Shown here: positions 43,760-53,870 of the stretch, piece by piece
Numbering within the stretch: position 1 is the first letter of the stretch
How the letters are laid out: each line of letters begins with the position of its first letter
Source: Psylliodes chrysocephalus
Taxonomy: Eukaryota; Arthropoda; Insecta; Coleoptera; Chrysomelidae
Direction of reading: 5' to 3'
NCBI GenBank assembly: GCA_927349885.1
Contig: OV651813.1
Coordinates: 6,091,945-6,155,944, forward strand
Length of the DNA: 64,000 nt
Translations under genes and position numbers: made by a program
The notes under the pieces: model-generated
Told to the model about the DNA's origin: nothing
Databases searched by the model: none
Seen by the model: the letters and a program-made list of their open reading frames with translations, nothing else

Positions 43760-43830
43760 TATACAGGGTGTCACGTTTTTGCCTGGCAAATTAAAATGTA
43801 TGTTTTTTAAATGGAACACCTTGTATTTTA
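43760..43830. mobile_element. Short ACAGGGTGT...ACACCTTGTA MITE-like insertion
   Basis: ACAGGGTGTCACG near 43762 and GAACACCTTGTA near 43822 are roughly inverted, and another ACAGGGTATCCCATT lies near 43645. Such ends are typical of small mariner derivatives. They fill the gap between the THAP exon and the transposase end. Confidence 0.45.
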
Positions 43831-43889
43831 TTTTATGATAAAATTATTAACTCCCTAAATTATTGTAAAGACGAATTGATACAGAAAAA

Positions 43890-44204
43890 TTTTATCAGGT
43901 ATGTGTGTGGTTACCTTTTAATAAAAGCCTTGCGGATCCACTCCTCTGCGATACCTGTCTTAAATATAACAAAGATCACGTTGAATTAGATGATTTTTCT
44001 TTTTATTGCTTTTTAAAGGCATATGATAACGCCAATCCAGATACATTTGGAAATTTGCAACTGTCAAATGATGAATTTGTAGAACTAATATTCAATATTG
44101 AAAAGATATTTCAAAATAATTTTGAAGAATTGGCTACAAAAAATAACATTTGTACCACACTTTTAGAATTAATTAACCCAATACCCTTTAGTCATCCATG
44201 CTAA
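43890..44204 (+). pseudogene. P-superfamily transposase C-terminus
   Basis: One frame reads YVCGYLLIKAL and, after a frameshift near 43930, ADPLLCDTCLKYNKDH, then LDDFSFYCFLKAYDN, FGNLQLSNDEFVELI and IEKIFQNNFEEL, ending ELINPIPFSHPC. The GYL.K.L..C..C motif followed by a helical tail with a terminal HPC is the usual end of P-element-type (THAP9-related) transposases. With the THAP exon at 43478 it makes an internally deleted P-type gene. Confidence 0.6.
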
Positions 44205-44238
44205 CGTTTTCCAAAAGAATAACTTATTTTATTGTATG

Positions 44239-44687
44239 TTTAATCTCAATAACTAAAAAATATACTGACAATTAGTTTGACAGAATTGTCATTTATTTAA
44301 AATTTTAAAAATAATAGCAGTCGGTTGATCAAAATATGAACGGTGATTGGCGAATTTATTTTTTTTTTGCAGTGTTCTCACTACCTAGAATGGATATGAA
44401 ATATATTCGTTCAATTGAAGGCAATAGCATACTTTTTCGTTTTGTAATCTGTGCATGGATATTAGCCAATCTACGCACATACTACAAAACGAAAAAGTAT
44501 GTTATTGCGTTCAACTACGAATATATTTCATATCCATTTTAGGTAGTGAGAACACTTTAACAAAATTAAATCTACAAATCACAGTTCATATTTTGGTCAC
44601 CCAACTCCTATTATTTAAATTTTTTTAAATAAGTGACAATTCTGTTAAACTAATTGTCAATATATATTTTAGTTATTGATATTAAAT
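44239..44687. repeat. 450-bp palindrome (about 215-bp arms)
   Basis: The left arm (44239-44456) and right arm (44476-44687) are reverse complements over almost their whole length. Matching landmarks are GTTCTCACTACCTA, ATGGATATGAAATATATTCG and ATACTTTTTCGTTTTGTA. The loop is about 19 bp. Short open frames in it are by-products. No target duplication was recognised. Confidence 0.9.
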
Positions 44688-44799
44688 ATACATTAAAATT
44701 TTTGTGTAGACTCGATAAATAATAGCATTTTTGTTTTTATTGTGTCCACATTTAAAAAAAAATAAATTTTAATCAAACTACATGATACTAATTTAATTA

Positions 44800-45519
44800 C
44801 GAATATTAAAACTAAAGTCCTGAAAGTTTCGGTGAAGATGAGGACAGAGCCTTTTTCCATGCAGTTAGTGCTTTTACTGTGGAAGTACTATCCTTTCCCA
44901 TATTATTGCTATAATAATTTTTAGTGATACTCCAAATATGTTTAGTAAAGTTGAATATATAAAAAGGAGGTAGTCGAAGCACCTTATGTCCTTATTTTTC
45001 TGCTAACATATCAGCTTCATATACCTCTGGTGGTTTATTCCTACAAATGATTAATTTTTTAAAACTTTTTTTGTTTTGAACACATGTTATCATCTGTTGT
45101 TACGTCAGTAAAGTAAAGTTTTCCTATTATTTAATTCCTTTTTAAACTTTAATTATTCGATAATTTAAACTAATATGGATTAGTTTAGTATTAACCTATT
45201 TCATTTAGAAATTTTTACATTAATTTAGATTTGTACTAAATTTAATAGCTGTGTTTTGACCAAAGTTGTTTCAAAACGAATACCATGTTCTGTTAACCAG
45301 TTCTCAGTTCTCTATATCAGCTTTTTTGGCAGCTGTTGTCGGCACTTTATTGACCACCGTACTGTAGTGACTGGCATTATCCATAATAATTTTAGAAGGT
45401 TCCTATAAGTTCATTAAAAGCTTCATTCTACCATGGTAATCACCATCCCGTGTCTTAGAAGAAAATACCAACTCTGCTCTGGAAACAAATCTAGAAGATG
45501 TACCTGCATGCAGTACTAT
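44800..45519 (-). pseudogene. IS630/Tc1-type DDE transposase relic, C-terminal half
   Basis: Read on the minus strand from 45519 downward it gives VLHAGTSSRF, ELVFSSKTRDGDYHGRM, then PSKIIMDNASHYSTVVNK (the DNAS.H catalytic Asp box), WLTEHGIRFETTLVKTQLL, PPEVYEADMLAE and VLRLPPFYIFNFTKHIW (the last catalytic box, P...N..EhiW-like). Several frameshifts separate these pieces. The upstream half is cut off by the mariner-type element at 45521; I could not find it beyond 47321. Confidence 0.7.
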
Positions 45520-45520
45520 A

Positions 45521-47321
45521 CAGGGTGTTATTGAAATACACGTACATATTAAAATGGGAAATAGTATGTAATGACTAAAAACGATTGGCACCAATTTTAA
45601 CTTCAAATTCTAAAATTTAAATATTGGGAAGAGTCCCCTTTTCCGACCTACTAGTTTCCATATTTAAAGAAGTAAAATAAATCGAAATTGAACTTACCCA
45701 TAGAAATTGCACTGTTGCCGTAGCAAAACCAATTAATTCAAAATAAAGTTTATTACAGTAATTGTTCAAAATGCCGTCCATTATTATTTACACACACTTG
45801 CAATCGTCTTTCCAAAGAACTTTGAACATTAGAAATTAGTCTTGGATTTTGTCGTAGTTCCTCGGCTACCGCATTAACTTTATTGGTTAATTGTTCAACA
45901 CTATTAATAGGTTCATTATAAACCAGTTGTTTCATGTGACCCCACAAAAAGAAATCGCATGGATTTAAGTCCGGAGATCTCGGAGGCCACTTAGTAGGTC
46001 CATTTCTGCCTATCCACTTTTGAGGAAATCTAATGTTCAAAAACTGCCGTACGTTTAAATCAAAGTGAGGAGGAGCGCCATCTAGTAGGTACCACATCCG
46101 TTGCCTTAATTGTAACGGTATCTCTTCTAGGAGTACTGGCAAAATATCTTCTAAAAAGTGGAGATATCCTGGCCCATTTAATCTGTTCGGGAGAACATAA
46201 GGCCCGATTAAATACTGATCTATTATGCCAGCCCAAACATTTATTGAAAATTTTCTTTGATGCCCAGTTTCCCTAATGGCGTGAGGATTTTCATCACTCC
46301 AAATATGCGTATTGTGCATATTGAACACGCCATCACGAGTGAATGAAGCCTCGTCAGTATACAATAATATTTTTAGAAAATCAGGAATATCAACACATTT
46401 TTGAATAATCCATTCACAAAACTCCACTCTCTTTTCTTCATCACCTGGATATAAGGCCTGGACTTTTTGGATGTGATAAGGATGTAAACCTTGTTCTTTA
46501 AGTGTCCGCCACACAACAAATGAGGACACTCCAATTTCAAGACCTAGTCTTCTACAACTTAATTGAGGCCGGTTTTCAACAGCTTCCAATATTTCTTCTT
46601 CGGCCGCCAATGTTCTTTGTGTTCTTGTTCTCCCTCGATCTGCATTGACACTATCAAATTTTCCATGGTCTCTTAGATGCTGAACAGTTGAAATAAACGT
46701 ACGACAGTCCGGAATTCTCCGATTTGGAAACCGTTCGCGATACAGGATTTGTGCTTGCCGAGAATTTTCTCCAGCTGCCCCATAAACCAGCACTATATCC
46801 GTTAGTTCAATATTCGTAAATAGTGGCATCGTAAAAAAATATTTAAAAGTAATCGTAACAACACTTTTTACCAACTTGGAAATGACGCGCTCGTGTTAGC
46901 CAGATTCGTAAATCAACTAAAATTTTAATAATCTATAGTTTCAAAAATGTATAGTTTAAAAACAATCATTTATCAAATATTCTAGTTTTTTGATAACGAG
47001 GGTAGTAAAAACCAGTCTTCGGAAATAGAAATTAATTCGAAAATCTTGGCAACATGGTTATTTCTTACAAGACTAGTTTTCTTATCATCTGACAAAAACT
47101 TGCATATTAATTACTGTTGATGTTTAAAATAGGTAAATAAACCTAATTTATATAGGTCATCCTCAACATATCAGTGAAGTACGTTTGTTTTAGAATTAAT
47201 TTTCAAAAATTAATAACTCCCTTAATAAGGGGTATTTTTAAAAAATAATATTTTTCTACTTTCAGTGGGGATCTGCGCAATACCCAGTTTTAATATGTAC
47301 GTGTATTTCAATAACACCCTG
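45521..47321 (-). mobile_element. Complete 1801-bp mariner-type element (DUF4817 group)
   Basis: The ends read CAGGGTGTTATTGAAATAC inward on both sides. The inverted repeats match perfectly over 34 bp, and TA flanks both (45519-45520 and 47322-47323). One uninterrupted transposase gene fills the minus strand. The element is inserted in the IS630-like relic. Structure, reading frame and terminal repeats are all intact, so it may have moved recently or still be able to move. Confidence 0.92.
45753..46874 (-). CDS. Mariner-type transposase, intact
   Basis: The frame is 373 codons if counted from 46874. The Met at residue 16 (46829), before PLFTNIELTDIVLVYG, is the more likely start, since that is where the conserved DUF4817-type helix-turn-helix begins. 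A second helix-turn-helix region (LSCRRLGLEIGVSSF) follows near residue 105. The catalytic core is present: D174 in LLYTDEASF, D265 in WYLLDGAPPHF and D302 in WPPRSPDLNPCDFFLWG. By my count 36 residues separate the last two Asp, so DD36D rather than the DD34D of classical mariner. The protein would cut and paste the element between TA sites in the nucleus. No stop or frameshift is seen. Confidence 0.92.
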   Translation of the reverse strand: MVKSVVTITFKYFFTMPLFTNIELTDIVLVYGAAGENSRQAQILYRERFPNRRIPDCRTFISTVQHLRDHGKFDSVNADRGRTRTQRTLAAEEEILEAVENRPQLSCRRLGLEIGVSSFVVWRTLKEQGLHPYHIQKVQALYPGDEEKRVEFCEWIIQKCVDIPDFLKILLYTDEASFTRDGVFNMHNTHIWSDENPHAIRETGHQRKFSINVWAGIIDQYLIGPYVLPNRLNGPGYLHFLEDILPVLLEEIPLQLRQRMWYLLDGAPPHFDLNVRQFLNIRFPQKWIGRNGPTKWPPRSPDLNPCDFFLWGHMKQLVYNEPINSVEQLTNKVNAVAEELRQNPRLISNVQSSLERRLQVCVNNNGRHFEQLL

Positions 47322-47323
47322 TA

Positions 47324-48079
47324 TACCTATAATGAAAAAATTAAGCGTTATACCAAATATTAAAGTTACCAAAAATTTAACAATATGCCATCACTAAATT
47401 AAAAAAATTTGGAAAATCGTATTACCTATAAAGTAAATATTAATTAAAAGTTAAAAAAAAAAAAAGGTCCAAAGCAAACGGAAACTTCTTAAACAATAAA
47501 AAAACTTGTAAGAAATTTTATTAAACTCTATTGTAATGTAGCTTATATATTTTAGAAATGTTATTTTATCATGTTAGTCTGTATATTTGTTAATAAATTA
47601 TCATTAAATGGGTGGTACATAAAATTTTGTATGTATTTCGGGCGTATTTACGTGTTAATAGCCCTAGCCTAGCGGCTCGGACTCTTACTTACAAGTTGCG
47701 GGTCAATAAACGCCTGTTTTACGCACTTGATACAGAAATAACTATTCATTTTTAACCCTTACCAAAGTACCAAATCTTTTAAAAAATAAATGTTCAGTTT
47801 GTTTCGCTTCCTTTAAAAAGATTGTAATTCTGTAGTTTTATCCCTAGTGGATAAGAGATCATGGTGAGTTTTTTGTGTTTTTTTCCTATATTATTCCTAT
47901 ATTTTTTTGTGGTGATTGCTGTTCCAACGTGTTTTTCAATATTTGTTAACAATTTTTTTATTTTTTCAGCTTTTTCATTTAGTTTGATTAATTTTTGTTA
48001 GTATAAATATAGTAGTTTACCTAACAAGTGAGGAAAGTGTTACTATTCCGCACGCGATTGCAGATGGCCGAACGACGCG
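47324..48079. other. No gene seen
   Basis: AT-rich. The end (48036-48079) has TTCCGCACGCGATTGC and GGCCGAAC, which are repeated in inverted form right of the next MITE. Confidence 0.4.
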
Positions 48080-48083
48080 TTAG

Positions 48084-48681
48084 GGGCCGTCCATTAATTA
48101 CGTGAGGTGTTCAAGGGGGGGAGGGGATAAAACTAAATCTTTCTAAATCTCACTTGGGGGGGGGGGGGGGTTATCGTAAATCTCACGTAATTTTTTTTCC
48201 AGTAGAAAACGGTGTAAAATTGCGTGAAAGTAAAGTTAAGTTATAGTAAAAGTATTTCTAGAATAAAATATGGAAATATCTTATAATTGTTTATTTACAA
48301 CCATATATGTAATTTTGTCCATACTAACGTCATTGAAGGTTGGGACATAGCCTAAAGAATTCTTTAGGCTATGGTTGGGAAGTGTCACATTACACACCTC
48401 TACTTCCCGCCCTCACTTCCCGCCCTCATTTCATCTATTCTAGATGAATATTTTTTATATTTAAAAAAAAATAACACATTTTTTGACAAATTTTATAATA
48501 CCTATTTAATGGCAAACAATAAAAAACCACATTTACACCCAAAACACGAATTTTGGAAAATCTCACGTGAGATTAGGGAAGGGGGGGAGGGAGTTAAGGA
48601 AAATCTCACCAAATCTCGCCAGGGGGGGAGGGGGAGTCAAAAAATCCTCAAAAATACCTCACGTAATTAATGGACGCCCCC
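48084..48681. mobile_element. 598-bp MITE with poly-G blocks, TTAG duplication
   Basis: The ends GGGCCGTCCATTAATTACG and (reverse complement of the right end) GGGGGCGTCCATTAATTACG are inverted, followed by TGAGGT on both sides. TTAG flanks it (48080-48083 and 48682-48685). Inside both ends are G-rich runs next to AAATCTCAC motifs. Ends of the GGGGCCGTCCAT type occur in many arthropod repeats. An open frame at 48371-48670 is a by-product. Confidence 0.8.
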
Positions 48682-48817
48682 TTAGCGGAGTTCGGCCAGC
48701 AATCGCGTGCTGAAAAGTCACTTTACACACGTGTTCGGTACACTATTTTTTCTACTAGCGTGCGGAAAAAACCCAAAAGTTAAAATAAAGGAACATTTAT
48801 TATTAAATATCAACAAA

Positions 48818-49387
48818 TTAATTATTCTTAATATTAATATTGAACGTGCAATTTGTAGCATTCTGCAAATTAATTGCAGAGGCTAAAATGTTTTCCAATG
48901 AAGTCAGATTTCGGTTTTCCACTCCTTTGTCAGCACTAATTGTTGCAACCGTGGCGATGGGAACTTGGCTGGAAGAGGTAATTTTGGAAGGCTTTACTGA
49001 TGACAGCTGCTTACTAGTGGAAGGGTCAGCGACAGCGTTATTGAAGTTTAATATTTTATTCGATAGGCCCTTTTGGAAACTTGGTGAGCTTTCTACATAA
49101 CTTTCTGCAACGCTAGTAGATTTCCAACCTCCGAGACGTTTAATATTTGTTATTCCTTCTCTAGAATTTGCAATCATTGTGGCGGCGGAACGTCGGAAAC
49201 TGTGGCCCGTATATAATTCAGGATTTGGAAGCTTCAGATAACTTGCAATCTCTGAAGACATTTTTCCGAAGGTGTTCATTCCGATACATTGTACAGTACA
49301 AGTTCGTTTCTTATATTTCACGAAAAATCGCTTATGTGGGATTTCAGGATTTATTAAACTCACATACTTTCTCAAAAAATTGGGCAA
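48818..49387 (-). pseudogene. Crypton tyrosine recombinase, catalytic C-terminal half
   Basis: An open frame of 189 codons reads IGMNTFGKMSSEIASYLKLP, then YTGHSFRRSAATMIANS (the H-x-x-R box), GITNIKRLGGWKSTS (the W of the second box) and VAESYVESS (the catalytic Tyr). A Ser/Thr-rich tail follows. These motifs are those of insect Cryptons and of the related host proteins (ZMYM/QRICH1 group). The enzyme would cut and rejoin DNA through a 3'-phosphotyrosine. This half is intact, but the frame is broken upstream. Confidence 0.85.
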
Positions 49388-49452
49388 TTTTTCATTTTCA
49401 GCTTCCTCAGAAATCGCAAACCTTCTGAAAGAGTGGTTTTTTGTGTCTGCGA

Positions 49453-49645
49453 CAGTGGCGGCTCGTGGGGTGGTTCACAGTGACAGAATAAAGGTATCAG
49501 TACAGACGTATGAAAAAACTTTCAGTGTTTTAGAAAGTTTATAATATACCTTTCTAAAACACTGACAATTTTTTACCTATATCTGTACCGGGATCTATAT
49601 TCTGCTACTGTGAACCCCCAAAAATTTGGCCACGAGCCGCCTTTG
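49453..49645. mobile_element. 193-bp hAT MITE with 8-bp target duplication
   Basis: The ends CAGTGGCGGCTCGTGG and (reverse complement) CAAAGGCGGCTCGTGG are inverted, and GTCTGCGA flanks it on both sides (49445-49452 and 49646-49653). The CAGTGGCGGCTCGTG start is a common hAT MITE signature. It interrupts the Crypton recombinase frame. Confidence 0.92.
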
Positions 49646-49654
49646 GTCTGCGAT

Positions 49655-50128
49655 ATTTATCAATGAAATATTTTCTTTGTAATCAATATGCGCCAGCCAA
49701 ATCAAAAATCGTAGCGCCTTTTATACGAAGATAAATTTTATCAGGCGCTTCATTTATAAACTTAAAAATTTCTTCTTTTTAGAAAAATTTTGCCTTATTT
49801 GGTCTAAATCCAATGTTTTGTTTTTTTATATATACCGTGAACTTAAAAAACTTGCTTAAATCGACGCCTTTTTTGAGTTTAATTACACTATTTAACATTG
49901 AGTACCTGGACCAAAGAGTGTTTGGCTTGCATGTTTTGGAAATTTCAGAGAAATAAGCCAAGAAAACGTCTTGTTTAAAAGTTTTAACTCCTTTATTCTG
50001 GCACCAGTTTTAAACAAAATATATTCCTTTTCATACCTATAACGGGAATTTGATGGTAGTAGTTCCAAGTTTGCAGTTCTAGCTGCTTCCAAAACTGACT
50101 CTGGCAAATCTTCGTCTGAAGAATCCAT
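49655..50128 (-). pseudogene. Crypton recombinase N-terminal half, broken
   Basis: From ATG at 50128 it reads MDSSDEDLPESVLEAARTAN and LLPSNSRYRYEKEYILFK. After a frameshift it reads MAYFSEISKTCKPNTLWSRY and VDLSKFFKF, then KAKFF, a stop, KEEIFKFINEAPDKIYLR and FDLAGAY, a TGA stop, LQRKYFI. This is the core-binding domain plus the start of the catalytic domain. The TGA after GAY lies where the first catalytic Arg is expected, and CGA to TGA would explain it. Confidence 0.75.
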
Positions 50129-50544
50129 GAAAAATTATCTCCTAGAAGAAGATGCGACGGTAAAATGGGTTTTGACAAGGCCGTATTTGTACTGACAGGT
50201 TTATTTTTTCTCTGTTGCTACGGTGATTCAAAGTGACAAATAAAAAATGTCAGATGTTTATTGTTTGACATTCATTTGATAAGGCTTATATCAGGGCTAT
50301 TAAAAAATTATTGAAACATACGTTTTTTTTATTAAAAATTATAGCAGAATTTTTCAGTCATTTTGTAAACTACAACCATACAAATATATATTTTAAATAT
50401 TTAAATGTCAGTATACTCCCCACAAACAAATTTACTAGTGCAAAAAAAATTATTCCGCACTAGTGCGAAGAAATTACTCTTTCAACACTAAAATGATTGC
50501 GGAAAAGTGGACTTTTCCGCACGCTAGTAGAAAAAATAATTATT

Positions 50545-53500
50545 AGTGGTATTGGTGGATTAGTTTTGTTAATTTCTCTTAAATTAACTCAATGTTCCAT
50601 CGTTTTTTCATCTTGCTAACAATGTAAAATTCACCAATTCTTCGTTTTTCTCTTGTCCACTAGGCGTGCCTGAAGATGAAGTGATCACACTTCGAAATCG
50701 GTCGCAGTTAAGAACAGCTCCAAGACGGATTTTCGGGGGCATTGCCTTTAAATATTCTCTTTTTAGAATATATTTTTTTGAATAAAAGGCTAATAAATCG
50801 TAAGAATTTTTATCTCAAGGGGGGGGGGGTCATGGCCCCCATAGCTCCCCTCTGGTGCCGCCCATGGTCGCAGTACTAAATACAAATCTTTGTAAGATAA
50901 AAATTACCTTTTTCTTTCTTTTTCTACCTTTAATCCAAACAACTCACACGTGGCTTACACAAAGTTTGAAGTAAATACTAAATTTAATAGCTTTTTATGA
51001 AACCATTTGCCAAATACCCTATTTTATGTAACGAGTGAGCGAGGTCCCGCCATATGAACGAGTTACATAAAACGATATTTCGTAACGTATTAATTACATA
51101 CAATATTTTTTCTAATTTTGACTAATTATAAAATTGTTTTTTGGTCAAAAATAACTGACATCTAGGTGACCAATATTACTACTTTTTTGTATTGTTAGTT
51201 GCGTATTTTTGGGCAACTAGCGAAAAGCCAAAAGTAGGCCTTTCTAGCGAAAAGCCAAAAGTAGGCCTTTTTCTTTTAATCGTTGCATTCATTTTCCTTT
51301 CAGTTACAGCAAAAGGCCAGCAATATCCCAGCAAGTCATTGTTTGTTGGGTGTCCTTTTGATTTTAACACATTTCTATAAAATATGTACACCTTTAAAAG
51401 CAGTAACTCCATTAAACCACGACATGGATCATCTTTCTTGTATTTGAAACCAATGTTTTTTAAAATTTTCTATAATGACGATATAGAACCACTGAAAAAT
51501 TCACTCTCCTGAAGTTTTTGTTTAATTATTTGTAAGGTAATGTGTTCCACTGAAAAACAAATACTTATTTTAAATGATGTGAATATAGTATGTTTGATAC
51601 ACACTCACTGTTTCTCTACATTTCATAAATAACGTTTTGGAAAGCATTTTAAATCAAAGACATCAATTCTAACAATAGGATTTGAAGGTCGCTTCTTCTG
51701 CGGACTTTTAGGAACTTTACCTTTGTTGTGCTTGCTGCAATACGATTTACTGATAGGATGTAAATATCATTACCTACTTACGTCTCTTGTAGAAGTAAGT
51801 GAAAGCAGTGGCCCTCTATTTTCATATTCTCGTTGAAAATAGTTTAACAGGGCTGTTACCATTTCTTGACATTTGCTGGTTAAAGGTTGTAAGCATTTTA
51901 GAGTTTTACCTAATACTGAAGATGACGTAATAAATTAGTTATAAAAATAACTGTTTAGTAATGAAAATTGTTTCTTGTAAATTTTAAAGAAAACTGAATA
52001 CACAACAAATCAAACGAAACGATCTGACTTGTAAACATGTGTTAGTTGATGAATCAAGTTCTTTCGCTGTTATATCGGCAACCTCGTGAAGTTTTGCCAA
52101 CTTTTAAAAGTTAATTTCCCCTTCACGTTAAGTTTAAATCGTATTTCCTCTTAGTTTTTTTCGTGTTATTCCGTTGACAATAGAAATAACTAGAACTGAT
52201 TCACTGTCATCTTATCATAAAAATAGTTTGATGTGTTTAAACCAGCGCATTTCTTTCTACATTTATCAAAATATTAATGATTAATTATTAGTCCTTCAGA
52301 TACATAAATATGATTCACTCTTCATCTGAAATATATAGGGTGAGAACAAATATAAAAAATATCTTACATTGACATAAATTAACTCAACAGGGTTATTTAG
52401 TGTGTTATATACATATCGATTGCCGGCCGGCTTTGGCCTTCAACAATTATGTCGTCCGGCCATGCCATGTTCGTCAGGCAAAATCTGGTCGCTTCACAAA
52501 CACCTAAAGATTTAAATCGTCAATCAAGTTTACAATCGCAATGTTGAGTAGTGGATCGAAAAACGTGTACCATTTAAGTTGATCCTAAAGTGAAAATGCC
52601 GTTTATTTATAGGACAAAGTTAATACTATTACTGGTTCTGTTAATATTGTGTGAGGAACCTGAAAAGGTTAATAAACGAATGGGGATAAAGAAATAGCTA
52701 TTAGAACGTGAACACTTTTCTCATTTAAATTTGGTTAACAAATTAAGAGAGTGTAGTGCCAAATATTTAAAAAATTACTTAAGAATGGATAAAAATCTTT
52801 CCAAATATTACTAAAATTAATAATATATAAAAAAATTAAAATGCAAAAAGTTATATCGGCGGAAGAAAGGTTATTAATAACCCTAAGGTCGGAGTTTTGA
52901 AGATATGAAGTTTTCCGCCTAGATCTAGGTACCTTTTGTTATTGTTTCCAACAATTTGTTGCTTTGCCTTGTGTAAATTGAAAATGTAGAAAGGAACTTT
53001 AGTGAACCTAATTTCTTAGATTATTTAGAAGAAAAATTAAAAATATGAAATTCGTCAACTTTGTGGATATACATCTTCAGTGATAAAATCAATCATACTC
53101 GTTGAAAATAGCTTTGATGTTAGCAAAGTATTTCTAGGTAATAGCATTCTTAAAACGAAAAAATGAAGGATATTATCCCAAAGATTCTTCCAAATGAACG
53201 AGTCGAGAAGTTTATGAACGAAGTTGCCGAATAAAAGATAATGTAGCTCACAAATCATCTTGCATTTGTCAAAGAAACTATTCAATTCTATTACGAATAC
53301 TTTCCAACTAGAAAATGTAAGAAAAGAATGAAAGAACGAACAAACAAACAAAACACGACCGATAGTGCTTCCGGAAACCAATAAAACATGTATAAAGATG
53401 ACAAAACTCGATTTTGCTGGCGCGGTAAAAACAGTAAAAGAAATAAACGGGCAAGCACCTTGCAGAGTTTGAACTTCTCTAGAGAAAACATTTTAAGTTT

Positions 53501-53730
53501 TAAGGTTGATCTGTTCTATTTTACCAAAGTCGCGACTCGGTAATTCAGTTTCGAAGAAAATGAATCGGAAAAGTTTATTAAATAAAAACCCATCTAAAGT
53601 TTTATAGAGATGAACAAGCGACGCGAGACGTTTGGAAATTGGTGCAATTGATGAGGAAAGAGCAATCAATCAAAATTTCACAGCTATTTTTTTTTATTTA
53701 AAAAATGTTATAGGGCAAATAGTATAGTGT
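50545..53730. other. No gene seen; repeat fragments
   Basis: Contains a G-run with GGTCATGGCCCCCATAG near 50821, a small CTGAAGATGAAGTGATCAC-type repeat end near 50670, and otherwise AT-rich DNA. A plus-strand MKDIIPKILPNERVEKF segment near 53163 is short and not recognised. Confidence 0.4.
51219..51268. repeat. 24-bp direct duplication
   Basis: AGCGAAAAGCCAAAAGTAGG occurs twice in a row (51219 and 51245) with short spacing. It creates the repeated SEKPKVGL in an unrecognised plus-strand frame. Confidence 0.85.
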
Positions 53731-53734
53731 ATGA

Positions 53735-53870
53735 AGAAATATATTGAGACCTCGATAAATAGTCGACTATGTTTATTGGATCTAAACTTTGAGTGTTTTT
53801 GATACTAATTTGTCAATACATAATTTTGTTATTAATATTCTGAATAGAGTCTGAGGTGCCTGTAAACATA
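53735..53870. repeat. Dispersed repeat copy (pair with 63620-63790)
   Basis: GACCTCGATAAATAGTCGAC, GGATCTAAA, ATACTAATTTG and TTATTAATATTCTGAATAGAG match, in the same order, GACCTTGATAATAGTCGGC and following at 63630. Both are diverged. Confidence 0.65.

Larger units (their letters stand above)
48745..50541 (-). mobile_element. Crypton-type element (tyrosine recombinase), with inverted end motifs
   Basis: The minus strand carries a tyrosine recombinase gene in broken frames from about 50128 to 48818. On the left, TTTTTTCTACTAGCGTGCGG (48751-48770), and on the right its reverse complement CCGCACGCTAGTAGAAAAAA (50517-50536), lie just outside the coding region. Related CCGCAC motifs occur nearby. 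Cryptons are not known for terminal inverted repeats, so these may be subterminal recombination motifs. A hAT MITE is nested inside. Confidence 0.75.

Noticed and set aside
44336..44542. 68-codon plus-strand frame
   Set aside because: Lies across the large palindrome and reads from one arm into the other; a by-product.
53055..53491. Phe/Leu-rich minus-strand frames
   Set aside because: No recognisable domain; likely the antisense of an AT/purine-rich strand.
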